In this document: positions 54,830 to 64,000 of the stretch, piece by piece
How the letters are laid out: each line of letters starts with the position of its first letter
How positions within the stretch are numbered: the stretch's first letter is position 1
Source of the DNA: Aegilops tauschii subsp. strangulata
Lineage: Eukaryota > Streptophyta > Magnoliopsida > Poales > Poaceae
Direction of reading: 5' to 3'
Assembly: GCF_002575655.3 (NCBI RefSeq)
Contig: NC_053040.3
Location: forward strand, 352,289,267 to 352,353,266
DNA: 64,000 nt
Made by a program: the position numbers and the translations under genes
The notes under the pieces: model-generated
Database searches by the model: none
Told to the model about the DNA's origin: nothing
The model's input: only the letters and a program-made list of their open reading frames with translations

Positions 54830-56270
54830 TATATATATATGTATGTATATATATATATATTGTCATATGATTTCTTATGCTAAATAACAATCTATTCACA
54901 ATGTAAAGTATGAATCACAAACTTCATTGAAAACTAACAAACTATGATCTCAGTCATTGAAGCAATTGCAATTTATCATAACATCGGAAAGAGTCAATAT
55001 AAGAGCTTTTCAGCAAGTCCACATACTCAACTATCATTTAGTCTTTCACAATTGCTAACACTCACGCAATACTTATGGGTATGGAGTTTTAATCGGACAC
55101 AGAGAAAGATAGGGGCTTATAGTGTTGCCTCCCAACCTTTTACCTCAAGGGTAATGTCAACAATAATAGTTTATGATGACTTACATCCAATTGGATATAT
55201 GTATCAGGATCTTTCCAACACAATGTGCTTGCCAAAGGATAAAATGTAAAAAAAAGGAAAGGTGAAGATCACCATGACTCTTGTATAAGGTATAAGACAA
55301 GAATAAAAGATAGGCCCTTCACAGAGGGAAGCAGAGGCTGTCATGTGCTTTTATAGTTGGATGCACGAAATCTTAATGCAAAAGAACTTCACTTTATATT
55401 GCCACTTGTGATATGGACCTTTATTATGCAGTCCGTCGCTTTTATTTCTTCCATATCACAAGATTGTATAAATCTTATTTTCTCCACACTAATAGATCGT
55501 ACATATTTAGAGAGCAATTTTCATTGCATGCAACAATGACAACTTACTTGAAGGATCTTACTCAATCCATAGGTAGGTATGGTGGACTCTCATGGCAAAA
55601 CTGGGTTTAAGGATATTCGGAAGCACAAGTAGTATCTCTACTTGGTGCAGAGAATTTGGCTAGCATGAGGGGGAAAGGCAAGCTCAACATGTTGGATGAT
55701 CCATGACAATATACTTTATTTCGGATATGACAAAACATAACCCATTACGTTGTCTTCCTTGTCTAACATCAACTTTTAGCATGTCATATTTTAATGAGTG
55801 CTCACCATCATAAAAGATGTCCAAGATAGTATATTTATATGAGAAAACCTCTCTTTATTTATTACTTCCTATTAATTGCAACGATGACCAAAACTATGTT
55901 TGTCAACTCTCAACAACTTTTATTCATCATACTCTTTATATGTGAAGTCATTACTCTCCATAAGATCAATATGATCTCTTTAATTCTTTTTATTCTTTCT
56001 TTTATTCCCTCAAGATCATAGCAAGATAACCAAACCCTCGACTCAAAACTAATCTTTATTATATATAGCTCACGGACTCGATTACATAGAAGGATCATAA
56101 AGCATAACTCAAAACTAGATCATACTAAAACTTTATTCTACTAGATCAAGATATTACCAAAAGGATCGAACTAAGAAAAACGGTAAAGATAGGAGTGTGA
56201 TGGTGATACGATACCGGGGCACCTCCCCCAAGCTTGGCAGATGCCAAGGGGAGTGCCCATACCCATGTAT
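54830..56270 (-). other. 3' non-coding internal region of the Athila-lineage element
   Basis: AT-rich sequence downstream of the third ORF on the minus strand, starting with an (AT)n run next to the Tat LTR. No gene recognised. Its continuation towards the 3' LTR is missing. Confidence 0.6.
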
Positions 56271-56696
56271 TTATGTCTCTTTCTTCGGAGGTGAAGGAGA
56301 TGATGATGATGATGATGACAATTGTGCCTTCAGCTTTTTCATATTGTAATTGAGAAGAGCAATTTCCTCCTTTAAGTCATCGACCTCCGATTCCAGCTTC
56401 AAGATCTTGTCACATAAATCTCCTTTGCTTTTCTGCCGAAAACGAGAAGGAATAGATAGGTTGTTAGGTAGTTTAGCCCTCTTAGGGAGACTAGACTTCT
56501 TGAACTTCACGTGCATATCCCCAGGTTGAGGTAGAGGAACATCCTCCTCCTCCGAACTTGAATCATTGATCCTCCTCAAATGAGCATCCACCTCATCATT
56601 CGTAGTTCGACCACAAGGAGATAGGTCCCCATAGGTCTTTGGGTCAGCAATGAGATGTGAGACATAGCTCTCTCCATCGGAGTCTTGAGATGACAT
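56271..56696 (-). CDS. Third ORF of the Athila-lineage element, 141 aa, coiled-coil
   Basis: Lies downstream of integrase on the coding strand, where Athila elements carry an extra, env-position gene. It starts MSSQDSDGESYVSHLIADP, is rich in Ser/Asp/Glu, has a basic patch (KKSSLPKRAKLP), a heptad-like stretch (ILKLESEVDDLKEEIALLNY) and a Ser run from a (GAT)n repeat. I see no signal peptide or membrane segment, so it is not a visible envelope protein; it may be the remnant or a derived form of the longer Athila ORF. Function unknown. Confidence 0.6.
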   Translation of the reverse strand: MSSQDSDGESYVSHLIADPKTYGDLSPCGRTTNDEVDAHLRRINDSSSEEEDVPLPQPGDMHVKFKKSSLPKRAKLPNNLSIPSRFRQKSKGDLCDKILKLESEVDDLKEEIALLNYNMKKLKAQLSSSSSSSPSPPKKET

Positions 56697-57116
56697 CTTG
56701 CTCTAAATCTGCTGCAGAAACAGCTCGAAACAAAAACAGAGGATATTTGTGTGGTACGGCGGTCAAAACCTTCAGGAGATTATATAATGAATTTTTACCG
56801 ACCGAAAGAAGTATCATGCAAGAAAACAGAGTCCGGAGGGCACACAAGGTATCCACGAGGCAGGGGGCGCGCCCTCCACCCGCGTGGATGCCTCGTGTCC
56901 TCTTCGAACTACTTCTTATTTTCCTGATTTCTTAAATATTCCAAAACGGAGATAAATTGCTATTAGAACTGTTTTGGAGTCGGTTTACTTACCGTACCAC
57001 ATACCTATTCCTTTTCGGAGTCTGAAACGTTCTAGAAAGTGTCCCTTATGTATTCCTCCGAGGTTACGGTTTCAATAACATTAGTTTCAACATTTATTAG
57101 ATTACCTGAGATATAA
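56697..57116 (-). other. Spacer between integrase and third ORF
   Basis: No domain seen. It contains a GC-rich stretch (CGAGGCAGGGGGCGCGCC near 56856) and AT-rich sequence. Confidence 0.45.
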
Positions 57117-58074
57117 TGTTTGATTCTTTGACCGTTCACCACCTTCGGATTTGTGCCTTCGAAGTTGTTGATTTTTATGGCACCGAAACGATAGACCTCC
57201 TCGATAACGTAAGGACCTTCCCATTTAGAGGGAGTTTTCCTGCAAAAAATCTTAAACGAGAGTTGTATAACAAAACATAGTCACCTACATTAAACTCACG
57301 CTTTTGTATCCTTTTGTCATGCCATCTTTTAACTTTTTCTTTAAACAGTTTGGCATTCTCATAGGCCTGAGTTCTCCATTCATCAAGTGAGCTAATGTCA
57401 AAAAGTCTCTTCTCACCGGCAAGTTTGAAATCATGGTTGAGCTCTTTAATGGCCCAATATGCCTTATGTTCTAGTTCGAGAGGTAAGTGACATGCTTTTC
57501 CATAAACCATTTTATATGGAGACATACCCATAGGATTTTTATATGCAGTTCTATAGGCCCACAATGCATCATCAAGTTTCTTGGACCAATTCTTTCTAGA
57601 TCTATTAACAGTCTTTTGCAAAATTAATTTAATCTCTCTATTACTCAGTTCTACTTGACCACTAGATTGTTGATGGTATGGAGATGCAATTCTATGATTA
57701 ACATCAAACTTAGCAAGCATTTTACGAAAAGCATCATGAATAAAATGTGAACCACCATCAGTCATTAAGTATCTAGGGAGTCCAAACCTCGGAAAAATAA
57801 CTTCTTTAAGCATCTTAATAGAGGTGTTATGATCAGCACTACTAGTTGGAATAGCTTCTACCCACTTAGTAACGTAATCAACAGCAACTAAAATATGTGT
57901 ATACCCATTAGAGGAAGGAAACAGTCCCATATAATCAAAGCCCCAAACATCAAATGGTTCAATAACAAGTGAATAATTCATAGGCATTTCTTGACGTCTA
58001 CTAATATTACCAATTCTTTGACATTCATCACAAGACAAGACAAACTTACGGGCATCTTTGAAAGAGTAGGCCAA
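57117..58074 (-). pseudogene. Athila-lineage integrase, frameshifted at both ends
   Basis: Encodes the zinc-region end CDECQRIGNISRR, the catalytic motifs FDVWGFDYMG, LMTDGGSHFIHD and SSGQVELSNREIKLIL, then WAYRTAYKNPMGMSPYKMVYG and a C-terminal part. The main frame stops at 57175-57177 after a small shift near 57235; the conserved end (INNFEGTNPKVVNGQ) continues in another frame to about 57117. A further shift between 58074 and 58209 separates it from RT/RNase H. The catalytic residues are present. Confidence 0.85.
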
Positions 58075-58208
58075 TAAAAGCCGGATTGCAATACCTTATG
58101 TGCAGTTCTATCTCCAGCGTGGAGTCCTCCATAAGCCTCGGAGTGACACTTGCATAGGATCTTTTCTTGTTCATGCTCAGGTACACAACGTCTAATAACA
58201 CCATCTAC

Positions 58209-60398
58209 TCATTCTTTATAAAGGTGTGGGTCATCCCAGAAGTAATGTCTTAAATCATAGAAAAACTTTTTGTTTTGCTGGTATGTGAAACTAGGTGGTA
58301 TAAATTTAGCAACAATGTAATTGGCATAATCAGCATACCATGGAGCAGTACGAGAAGCATTTATGACAGCTAATTGTTCATCAGGAAAGCTATCATCAAT
58401 AGGTAGTGGGTCATCAAGAACATTCTCTAACCTAGATAAGTTGTCTGCAACGGGCTTCTCAGCTCCCTTTCTATCAATAATATGCAAATCAAATTCTTGT
58501 AGTAGGAGAACCCATCTAATAAGTCTAGGTTTAGCATCTTTATTTTCCATAAGATATTTAATAGCAAATACAACTGCTAAAAATTCTTTTTCGGTAGTAG
58601 CATAATTTCTTTGGGCACTGTCTAGAGTTTTACTAGCATATTGGATAACATTTAATTTCTTATCAACTCTTTGTCCTAGAACAGCACCTATAGCGTAATC
58701 ACTAGCATCACACATAATTTCAAAGGGTAAATTCCAATCAGAAGGCTGAACAATAGGTGCAGAAATCAAAGCTTTCTTAAGTGTTTCAAATGCTTCTACA
58801 CAATCATCATCAAAGACAAAAGGTATATCTTTTTGTAATAGATTAGTCAGAGGCCGAGAAATTTTTGAGAAGTCCTTAATGAACCTCCTATAAAAACCGG
58901 CACGACCAAGGAAACTTCTTATACCTTTGATGTCCTTAGGACACGGCATCTTTTCAATAGCATCAACTTTAGCTTTATCAACTTCAATACCTCTTTCAGA
59001 AATTTTATGCCCCAAGACAATGCCTTCATTAACCATAAAGTGGCACTTTTCCCAGTTCAAGACAAGATTAGTTTCTTCACATCTCTGCAACACTCGATCA
59101 AGGTTGCTTAAGCAATCATCAAAAGAAGTTCCATATACGGAGAAGTCACCCATGAAAACCTCAACAATCTTTTCACAGAAGTCAGAGAATATAGCAGTCA
59201 TACATCTTTGAAAGGTAGCAGGTGCATTGCATAAACCAAAAGGCATATGTATATAAGCAAAGGTACCGAAAGGGCAAGTAAAAGTGGTCTTTTCTTGATC
59301 CTCTTTTGACACAAGTATTTGAGAGAAACCAGAATAACCATCTAGAAAGCAAAAATGTGTATGTTTGGATAATCTTTCTAGCATTTGATCAATAAAAGGT
59401 AAAGGGTACTGATCCTTTTTAGTAGCTTTATTTAATTTGCGGAAATCAATTACCATTCTATAACCTGTAACAATTCTTTGTGGGATCAATTCATCTTTAT
59501 CATTAGGAACAACAGTAATACCTCCCTTCTTAGGGACACAATGGACAGGACTTACCCACTGACTATCAGCAACGGGATAAATTATACCTACCTCCAGAAG
59601 CTTTAGTATTTCTTTTCTTACCACTTCTTTCATCTTAGGATTTAACCGTCGTTGGTGATCAACAACCAGTTTAGCGTCTTTCTCCAATTTTATTTTGTGC
59701 TGGCATAGAGCGGGACTAATGCCCTTAAGATCATCAAGAGTATATCCAATAGCAGCACGGTGTTTCTTCAGAGTTTTCAATAATTTCTCTTCTTCCTGCT
59801 CTGAAAGGTTAGCACTAATAATAACAGGATATATCTTCTTTTCATCAAGATAAGCATATTTAAGAGTATTAGGTAATGGTTTAAGCTCAAACACGGGATC
59901 ACCCTTGGGTGGAGGAGGATCCCCTAGAATTTCAACAGGCAAATTGTGTTTCAAAATAGGTCCCTGTTTAAAGAATACTTCGTCTATTTCCCTTCTTTCA
60001 TTCATAAACATATCATTTTCATGGTCTAGCAAATATTGTTCTAAAGGATCATTAGGAGGCACGGCAATAGAAGCAAGACCAATAATTTCATCTTTATTAG
60101 GCAATTCTTTATCATGGGGTTGTCTACGAAATTTAGCAAAATTAAAATAATAAGACATATCCCCTAAACCAACAGAAACAATATCCTTTTTGCAGTCTAT
60201 CTTAGCATTAACAGTATTCAAGAAGGGTCTACCAAATATAATGGGACAAAAGTTATTGTGGGGAAGCAAGAACAAGAAAATCAGTAGGATATTTAATTTT
60301 CCCACACAAGACTTCAACATCTCTAACAATCCAAACTGGTGAAATGGTATCCCTATTGGCAAGCTTAGCAGGTGCAATATCATGCATAATTTCTTCAT
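58209..60398 (-). pseudogene. Athila-lineage protease end, RT and RNase H, with catalytic losses
   Basis: RT motifs are intact around DSQWVSPVHCVPKKGG, MVIDFRKLNKATKKDQYPLP, FCFLDGYSGFSQI and MPFGLCNAPATFQRCM, but the active site reads VFMGDFSVYG: the first Asp of the usual FMDD is Gly. RNase H keeps FEIMCDASDYAIGAVLGQ and TEKEFLAVV but passes directly to KYLMENKDAKPRLIRW. About 20 residues including the TDH catalytic motif, which family members carry here, are missing in frame. Either change should abolish activity. The frame starts after a 7-bp duplication at the end of gag-pro and ends at 58209-58211. Confidence 0.87.
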
Positions 60399-61654
60399 AT
60401 AAGGTATAAGGTATAAGGTATTGCACTGACACTAGCACCCATATCACATAAGCCATGATAATAGTGATCTCCTATTTTAACCGAAACGACAGGCATGCCA
60501 ATAACAAGTCTATGTTTATCTTTAGTATCAGGTTTAGCAATTCTAGCAGCTTCATCACAGAAGTAAATAACATGCCCATCAATATTATCAACCAAGAGAT
60601 CTTTAACCATAGCAATACAAGGTTCAACCTTAATTTGCTCAGAGGGTTTGGGTGTTCTAATATTACTTTTGTTGACCACAGTTGAAGCTTTAGCACGATC
60701 CTTTATTCTAACCGGGAAAGGTGGTTTCTCAATATAAGAGGTAGGAACAATATGATCAACATTGTAAGTGATAGTCTTTTCTTCAACTTTAATAGGTTCA
60801 AATACTTTTACTTCAATGGGAGCATGATATTTAAACCACTTCTCCTTAGGGAGATCAACATGAGTAGCAAAGGATTCACAGAAAGAAGCTACTATCTCAG
60901 AGTCAAGTCCATATTTAGTGCTAAATTCACGGAAAACATCGGTATCCATAAAAGATTTAACACAATCAAACTTAGGTGTTATACCTGACTCCTTACCTTC
61001 GTCGAGTTCCCAATCTTCAGAGTTGTGTTTAATTCTTTCCAATAAATCCCACTTGAATTCAATAGTCGTCATCATAAAAGAACCAGTACAAGAAGTATCG
61101 AGCATGGAGCGATTATTGAGAGAAAGCCGAGCATAAATTTTTTGATTAATAATTTCTATTGAGAGCTCATGATTGGGGCATGAACATAACATTGACTTAA
61201 GCCTCCCCCAAGCTTGAGCGATACTTTCTCCTTCGTGAGGCCAAAAATTATATATATAATTATGATCACGATGAACCAGATGCATAGGATAAAACTTCTG
61301 ATGAAATTCCAATTTTAATCGGTTGTAGTTCCATGATCCAATATCATCATATAGCCTAAACCATGTCAATGCCTTTCCCTTCAAAGATAAAGGGAAGACC
61401 TTCTTCTTGATAACATCCTCGGGCATACCTGCAAGCTTAAATAATCCACAAACTTCATCCACATAGATTAGGTGCAAATCGGGACGCAATTTTCCATCTC
61501 CTGTAAAAGGATTAGCTAGCAGTTTCTCTATCATACCTGAAGGAATTTCAAAGTAAACATTTTCAGTAGGTTCAGTAGGTTGAGGAACAACTCTTTGCTC
61601 TACTGGTCGGGGTGAAGATACCCTGAACAAGCCCCTCAAAGGATTACTTTCCAT
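60395..61654 (-). CDS. Athila-lineage Gag and protease start, 419 aa
   Basis: Starts MESNPLRGLFRVSSPRP at 61654, about 80 bases after the primer site. Gag core: FTGDGKLRPDLHLIYVDEVC, VFPLSLKGKALTWFRLYDD, LKLEFHQKFYP, HEGESIAQAWGRLKSML. I see no zinc knuckle. The C-terminal part enters the protease (HGLCDMGASVSAIPYTLY; catalytic D-x-G). Three tandem copies of ATAAGGT (plus strand, about 60399-60420) suggest one extra 7-bp unit, which shifts the frame and ends the ORF just after the protease active site. Confidence 0.85.
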   Translation of the reverse strand: MESNPLRGLFRVSSPRPVEQRVVPQPTEPTENVYFEIPSGMIEKLLANPFTGDGKLRPDLHLIYVDEVCGLFKLAGMPEDVIKKKVFPLSLKGKALTWFRLYDDIGSWNYNRLKLEFHQKFYPMHLVHRDHNYIYNFWPHEGESIAQAWGRLKSMLCSCPNHELSIEIINQKIYARLSLNNRSMLDTSCTGSFMMTTIEFKWDLLERIKHNSEDWELDEGKESGITPKFDCVKSFMDTDVFREFSTKYGLDSEIVASFCESFATHVDLPKEKWFKYHAPIEVKVFEPIKVEEKTITYNVDHIVPTSYIEKPPFPVRIKDRAKASTVVNKSNIRTPKPSEQIKVEPCIAMVKDLLVDNIDGHVIYFCDEAARIAKPDTKDKHRLVIGMPVVSVKIGDHYYHGLCDMGASVSAIPYTLYLI

Positions 61655-61731
61655 AGTAACAAGTGATAGTAAATTTCAGCACACTATATAAATTTTTCCT
61701 TACCCAATTCCACTTACCAAAGGCACTTCAC

Positions 61732-61749
61732 TCCCCGGCAACGGCGCCA
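61732..61749 (-). promoter_or_regulatory. tRNA-Asp primer-binding site of the Athila-lineage element
   Basis: The plus strand reads TCCCCGGCAACGGCGCCA, identical to the last 18 bases (with CCA) of plant tRNA-Asp as I know it. It lies 11 bases from the LTR end at 61761. tRNA-Asp priming is characteristic of Athila elements. Confidence 0.85.
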
Positions 61750-61760
61750 GAAAAGAGACT

Positions 61761-63245
61761 TGATGACCGACAAGTGTAGGGGATCTATCATAGTCCTTTC
61801 GATAAGTAAGAGTGTCGAACCCAACGAGGAGCAGAAGGAAATGACAAGCGGTTTTCAGTAAGGTATTCTCTGCAAGCACTGAAATTATCGGTAATAGATA
61901 GTTTTGTGATAAGGTAATTTGTAATGGGTAACAAGTAACAAAAGTAAACAAGGTGCAACAAGGTGGCCTAATCCTTTTTGTAGCAAAGTAGAAGCCTGGA
62001 CAAACTCTTATATAAAGGAAAGCGCTCCCGAGGACACATGGGAATTATCGTCAAGCTAGTTTTCATCACGCTCATATGATTCACGTTCGTTACTTTGATA
62101 ATTTGATATGTGGGTGGACCGGTGCTTGGGTACTTCCCTTCCTTGGACAAGCATCCCACTTATGATTAACCCCTCTTGCAAGCATCCGCAACTACAAAAG
62201 AAGTATTAAGGTAAACCTAACCATAGCATGAAACATATGGATCCAAATCAGCCCCTTACGAACCAACGCATAAACTAGGCTTTAAGCTTCTGTCACTCTA
62301 GCAACCCATCATCTACTTATTACTTCCCAATGCCTTCCCCTAGGCCCAAATAATGGTGAAGTCATGTAGTCGACGTTCACATAACACCACTAGAGGAGAG
62401 ACAATATACATCTCATCAAAATATCAAACGAATACCAAATTCACATGACTACTTATAGCAAGACTTCTCCCATGTCCTCAGGAACGAACGTAACTACTCA
62501 CAAATCATATTCATGCTCATAATAAGAGGGGTATTGATATGCATAAAGGATCTGAACATATGATCTTCCACCAAATAAACCAACTAGCATCAACTACAAA
62601 GAGTAATCAACACTACTAGCAACCCACAGGTACCAATCTGAGGTTTTGGGACAAAGATCGGATACAAGAGATGAACTAGGGTTTGAGATGAGATGGTGCT
62701 GGTGAAGATGTTGATGGAGGTTGACCCCCTCCCGATGTGAGGATCGATGGTGATGACGATGGTGATGATTTCCCCCTCCCGGAGGGATGTTTCCCCGGCA
62801 GAACAGCTCCGCCGGAGCCCTAGATTGGTTCCGCCCGGTTCTGCCTCGAGACGGCGGCGCTTCATCCCGAAAGCTTCCTTCTGATTTTTTTCCAGGGCGA
62901 AAGACTTCATATAGCCAAAGATGGGCACCGGAGACCTGCCAGGGGGCCCACGAGGCAGGGAGGCGTGCCCAAGTGACCCCCCTCTGGTGCTTTCTTCGCC
63001 CAATATTTTTTCTATATTCCAAAACTGACTTTCATGGAGTTTCAGGACTTTTGGAGTTGTGTAGAATAGGTCTCTAATATTTGCTCCTTTTCCAGCCCAG
63101 AATTCCAGCTACCGGCATTCAACCTCTTCATGTAAACCTTGTAAAATAAGAGAGAATACGCATAAGTATTGTGACATAATGTGTAATAACAACCCATAAT
63201 GCAATAAATATCGATATAAAAGCATGATGCAAAATGGACGTATCA
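61761..63245 (-). repeat. 5' LTR of the Athila-lineage element, 1485 bp, complete
   Basis: On the plus strand TGATGACCGACAAGTG...GGACGTATCA; on the coding strand it starts TGATACGTCCATTTTGCATC, a very common wheat LTR start. The first 60 bases match the remnant at 11423-11482. Confidence 0.92.
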
Positions 63246-63250
63246 CTAGC
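63246..63250. repeat. Right target-site duplication CTAGC
   Basis: Matches 11418-11422. Joining the flanks restores the tandem-repeat context (…CTGCTAGCTGGGACCCACC). Confidence 0.88.
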
Positions 63251-63266
63251 TGGGACCCACCATATG

Positions 63267-64000
63267 GGAGGCTGACTTATGGGCCAACTAAGTTGACATG
63301 GACGGAGGGCTTTGTCAACTTAGTCAATATGAATGATTCTAGCTCCAGTGACCATACGATGTCCATCCAACGGCCGTAGTGCTTCTTCAACCTCTGGTTT
63401 TATTGCTCCAGACGCCCAAACCAGCGCCGGTGGGACTGCCTGCTCCCGCCTCCCGTGGCCGAGTGTGCTGCCGCACCGCCCCACCCTACTCCATTGCTGG
63501 CTAGGCCATTCCTCTACTCACCCACACCTCCTGTTATTTTCCGGCGACGGCAGCCGGACCAGTAAACCCTCGTACTCCCCATCGCGTGGGCAACCACTGT
63601 CGAGTCTTCCCCAGGTCCGTGTCGTTCTCTTGATAGGCCTCGCTGTCGTCCACCGCCCTGGTGCTGTCGGCGCCGTGGTCAACGTGGTCAACGAACGACA
63701 TCCATCAGACGTGGACTGTACGTGGAGAGGCTGACAGCTGGGTCCACGGCTGCACACAAGGAAATGCCTCCTTATTATGTGCAAAATAATGATTCCTCCA
63801 CCTGACAGCATGGACCCACCGGACGGGCCACCGTATTTCACGAAAAAACGTTTCCCCCCTGACTACTGGGACCCACCAGCTACATCTTCGCACGCAAGGA
63901 AGTGCGTCCATATTACGGGCAAAAATATAATGATTCACCCCTGACTACTGGGACCCACCAGATACATCTTCGCACGCAAGGAAGTGCCTGACAGTCGGGA
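63267..64000. repeat. Tandem repeat of about 718 bp, second unit (runs past window end)
   Basis: Aligns with 10721-11417. The right part holds roughly 80-bp sub-repeats; CTGACTACTGGGACCCACCA starts at 63859 and 63941 (period 82), with diverged versions near 63729 and 63803. No gene, LTR terminus or RNA is recognised. Confidence 0.8.

Larger units (their letters stand above)
11423..63245 (-). mobile_element. Athila-lineage Gypsy retrotransposon (Sabrina-like), host of all nested insertions
   Basis: The minus-strand element has its 5' LTR at 61761-63245, a tRNA-Asp primer site, gag, pol and a third ORF down to about 56271, and non-coding 3' sequence to 54830. The other LTR is reduced to 60 bp at 11423-11482. 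A CTAGC duplication flanks both outer termini. Between lie a chromovirus, two Tat elements, an LTR fragment and a gag-only element. Most of its 3' LTR is missing, so later deletions must have removed it. Assignment to Athila follows from the pol sequence and tRNA-Asp primer; the name Sabrina is from memory. Confidence 0.85.

Noticed and set aside
56271..56696. Envelope glycoprotein in the env position
   Set aside because: No signal peptide, membrane segment or cysteine pattern; only a coiled coil and acidic/Ser-rich parts are visible.
58363..58605. Plus-strand frames opposite the Athila-lineage pol (also 30353-30910, 32189-32824)
   Set aside because: Antisense shadows of conserved pol codons; no splice structure, TATA box or domain of their own.
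61732..61749. Possible tRNA-Asp gene
   Set aside because: Only the last 18 bases of tRNA-Asp are present, exactly at the primer-binding site of the LTR element; no cloverleaf upstream.

Overview
This is plant nuclear DNA, almost certainly from a Triticeae grass of the wheat/Aegilops/barley group. The clearest marker is a BARE1/WIS/Angela-type Copia LTR; Sabrina/WHAM-type (Athila lineage), Tekay-type chromovirus and Tat-type Gypsy elements fill most of the rest. I see no prokaryotic genes and no intact host gene. Family names rest on recalled sequence, not on a database search.

Layout. 1-6003 is the 3' part of a Copia element (gag-pol with one frameshift, then a complete 3' LTR). It sits inside a minus-strand Gypsy element, of which only the leader (6004-6095) and 5' LTR (6096-6564) lie in the window. 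That Gypsy element interrupts a decayed two-exon DUF295/F-box-like gene (6565-8259). Two MITE-like elements, a microsatellite and a NAC-domain pseudogene (8950-9747) follow, then unclassified DNA (9748-10720) and a tandem repeat of about 718 bp. One repeat unit runs up to 11422 and the next restarts at 63267.

Everything from 11423 to 63245 is one nested insertion. The outermost layer is an Athila-lineage Gypsy element on the minus strand with target duplication CTAGC (11418-11422 and 63246-63250). Its 5' LTR, tRNA-Asp primer site, gag, pol and a third ORF occupy 54830-63245. Only the terminal 60 bp of its other LTR survives, at 11423-11482. A minus-strand chromovirus (11483-36828) was inserted in that LTR. 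A complete 13-kb plus-strand Tat-lineage element (11802-24760, target duplication ACCAC) was then inserted in the chromovirus LTR. A second Tat-lineage element (37704-54829) occupies the rest. Its 5' LTR is cut by an LTR fragment of another Athila-type element, and its 3' end is duplicated around a gag-only retrotransposon (47570-52149).

How the parts work. Each autonomous element encodes gag, protease, reverse transcriptase, RNase H and integrase, and all are broken in this window. The two Tat elements also carry genes on the opposite strand between pol and the 3' LTR. The first has a well-formed spliced gene (TATA box, leader intron, six coding exons in phase, 860 codons, one premature stop) for a protein of the 'putative gypsy-type transposon' family (PF04195). 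The second has an unrelated antisense ORF with a plant B3-type DNA-binding domain, in two copies. These antisense genes are the most interesting content. Other notable signals are an array of GGCAAG/CTTGCC hairpins in the second Tat LTR, a repeated TCGTATTCGAA motif in the first Tat element, and a TAG codon at the same protease/RT boundary in both Tat elements.
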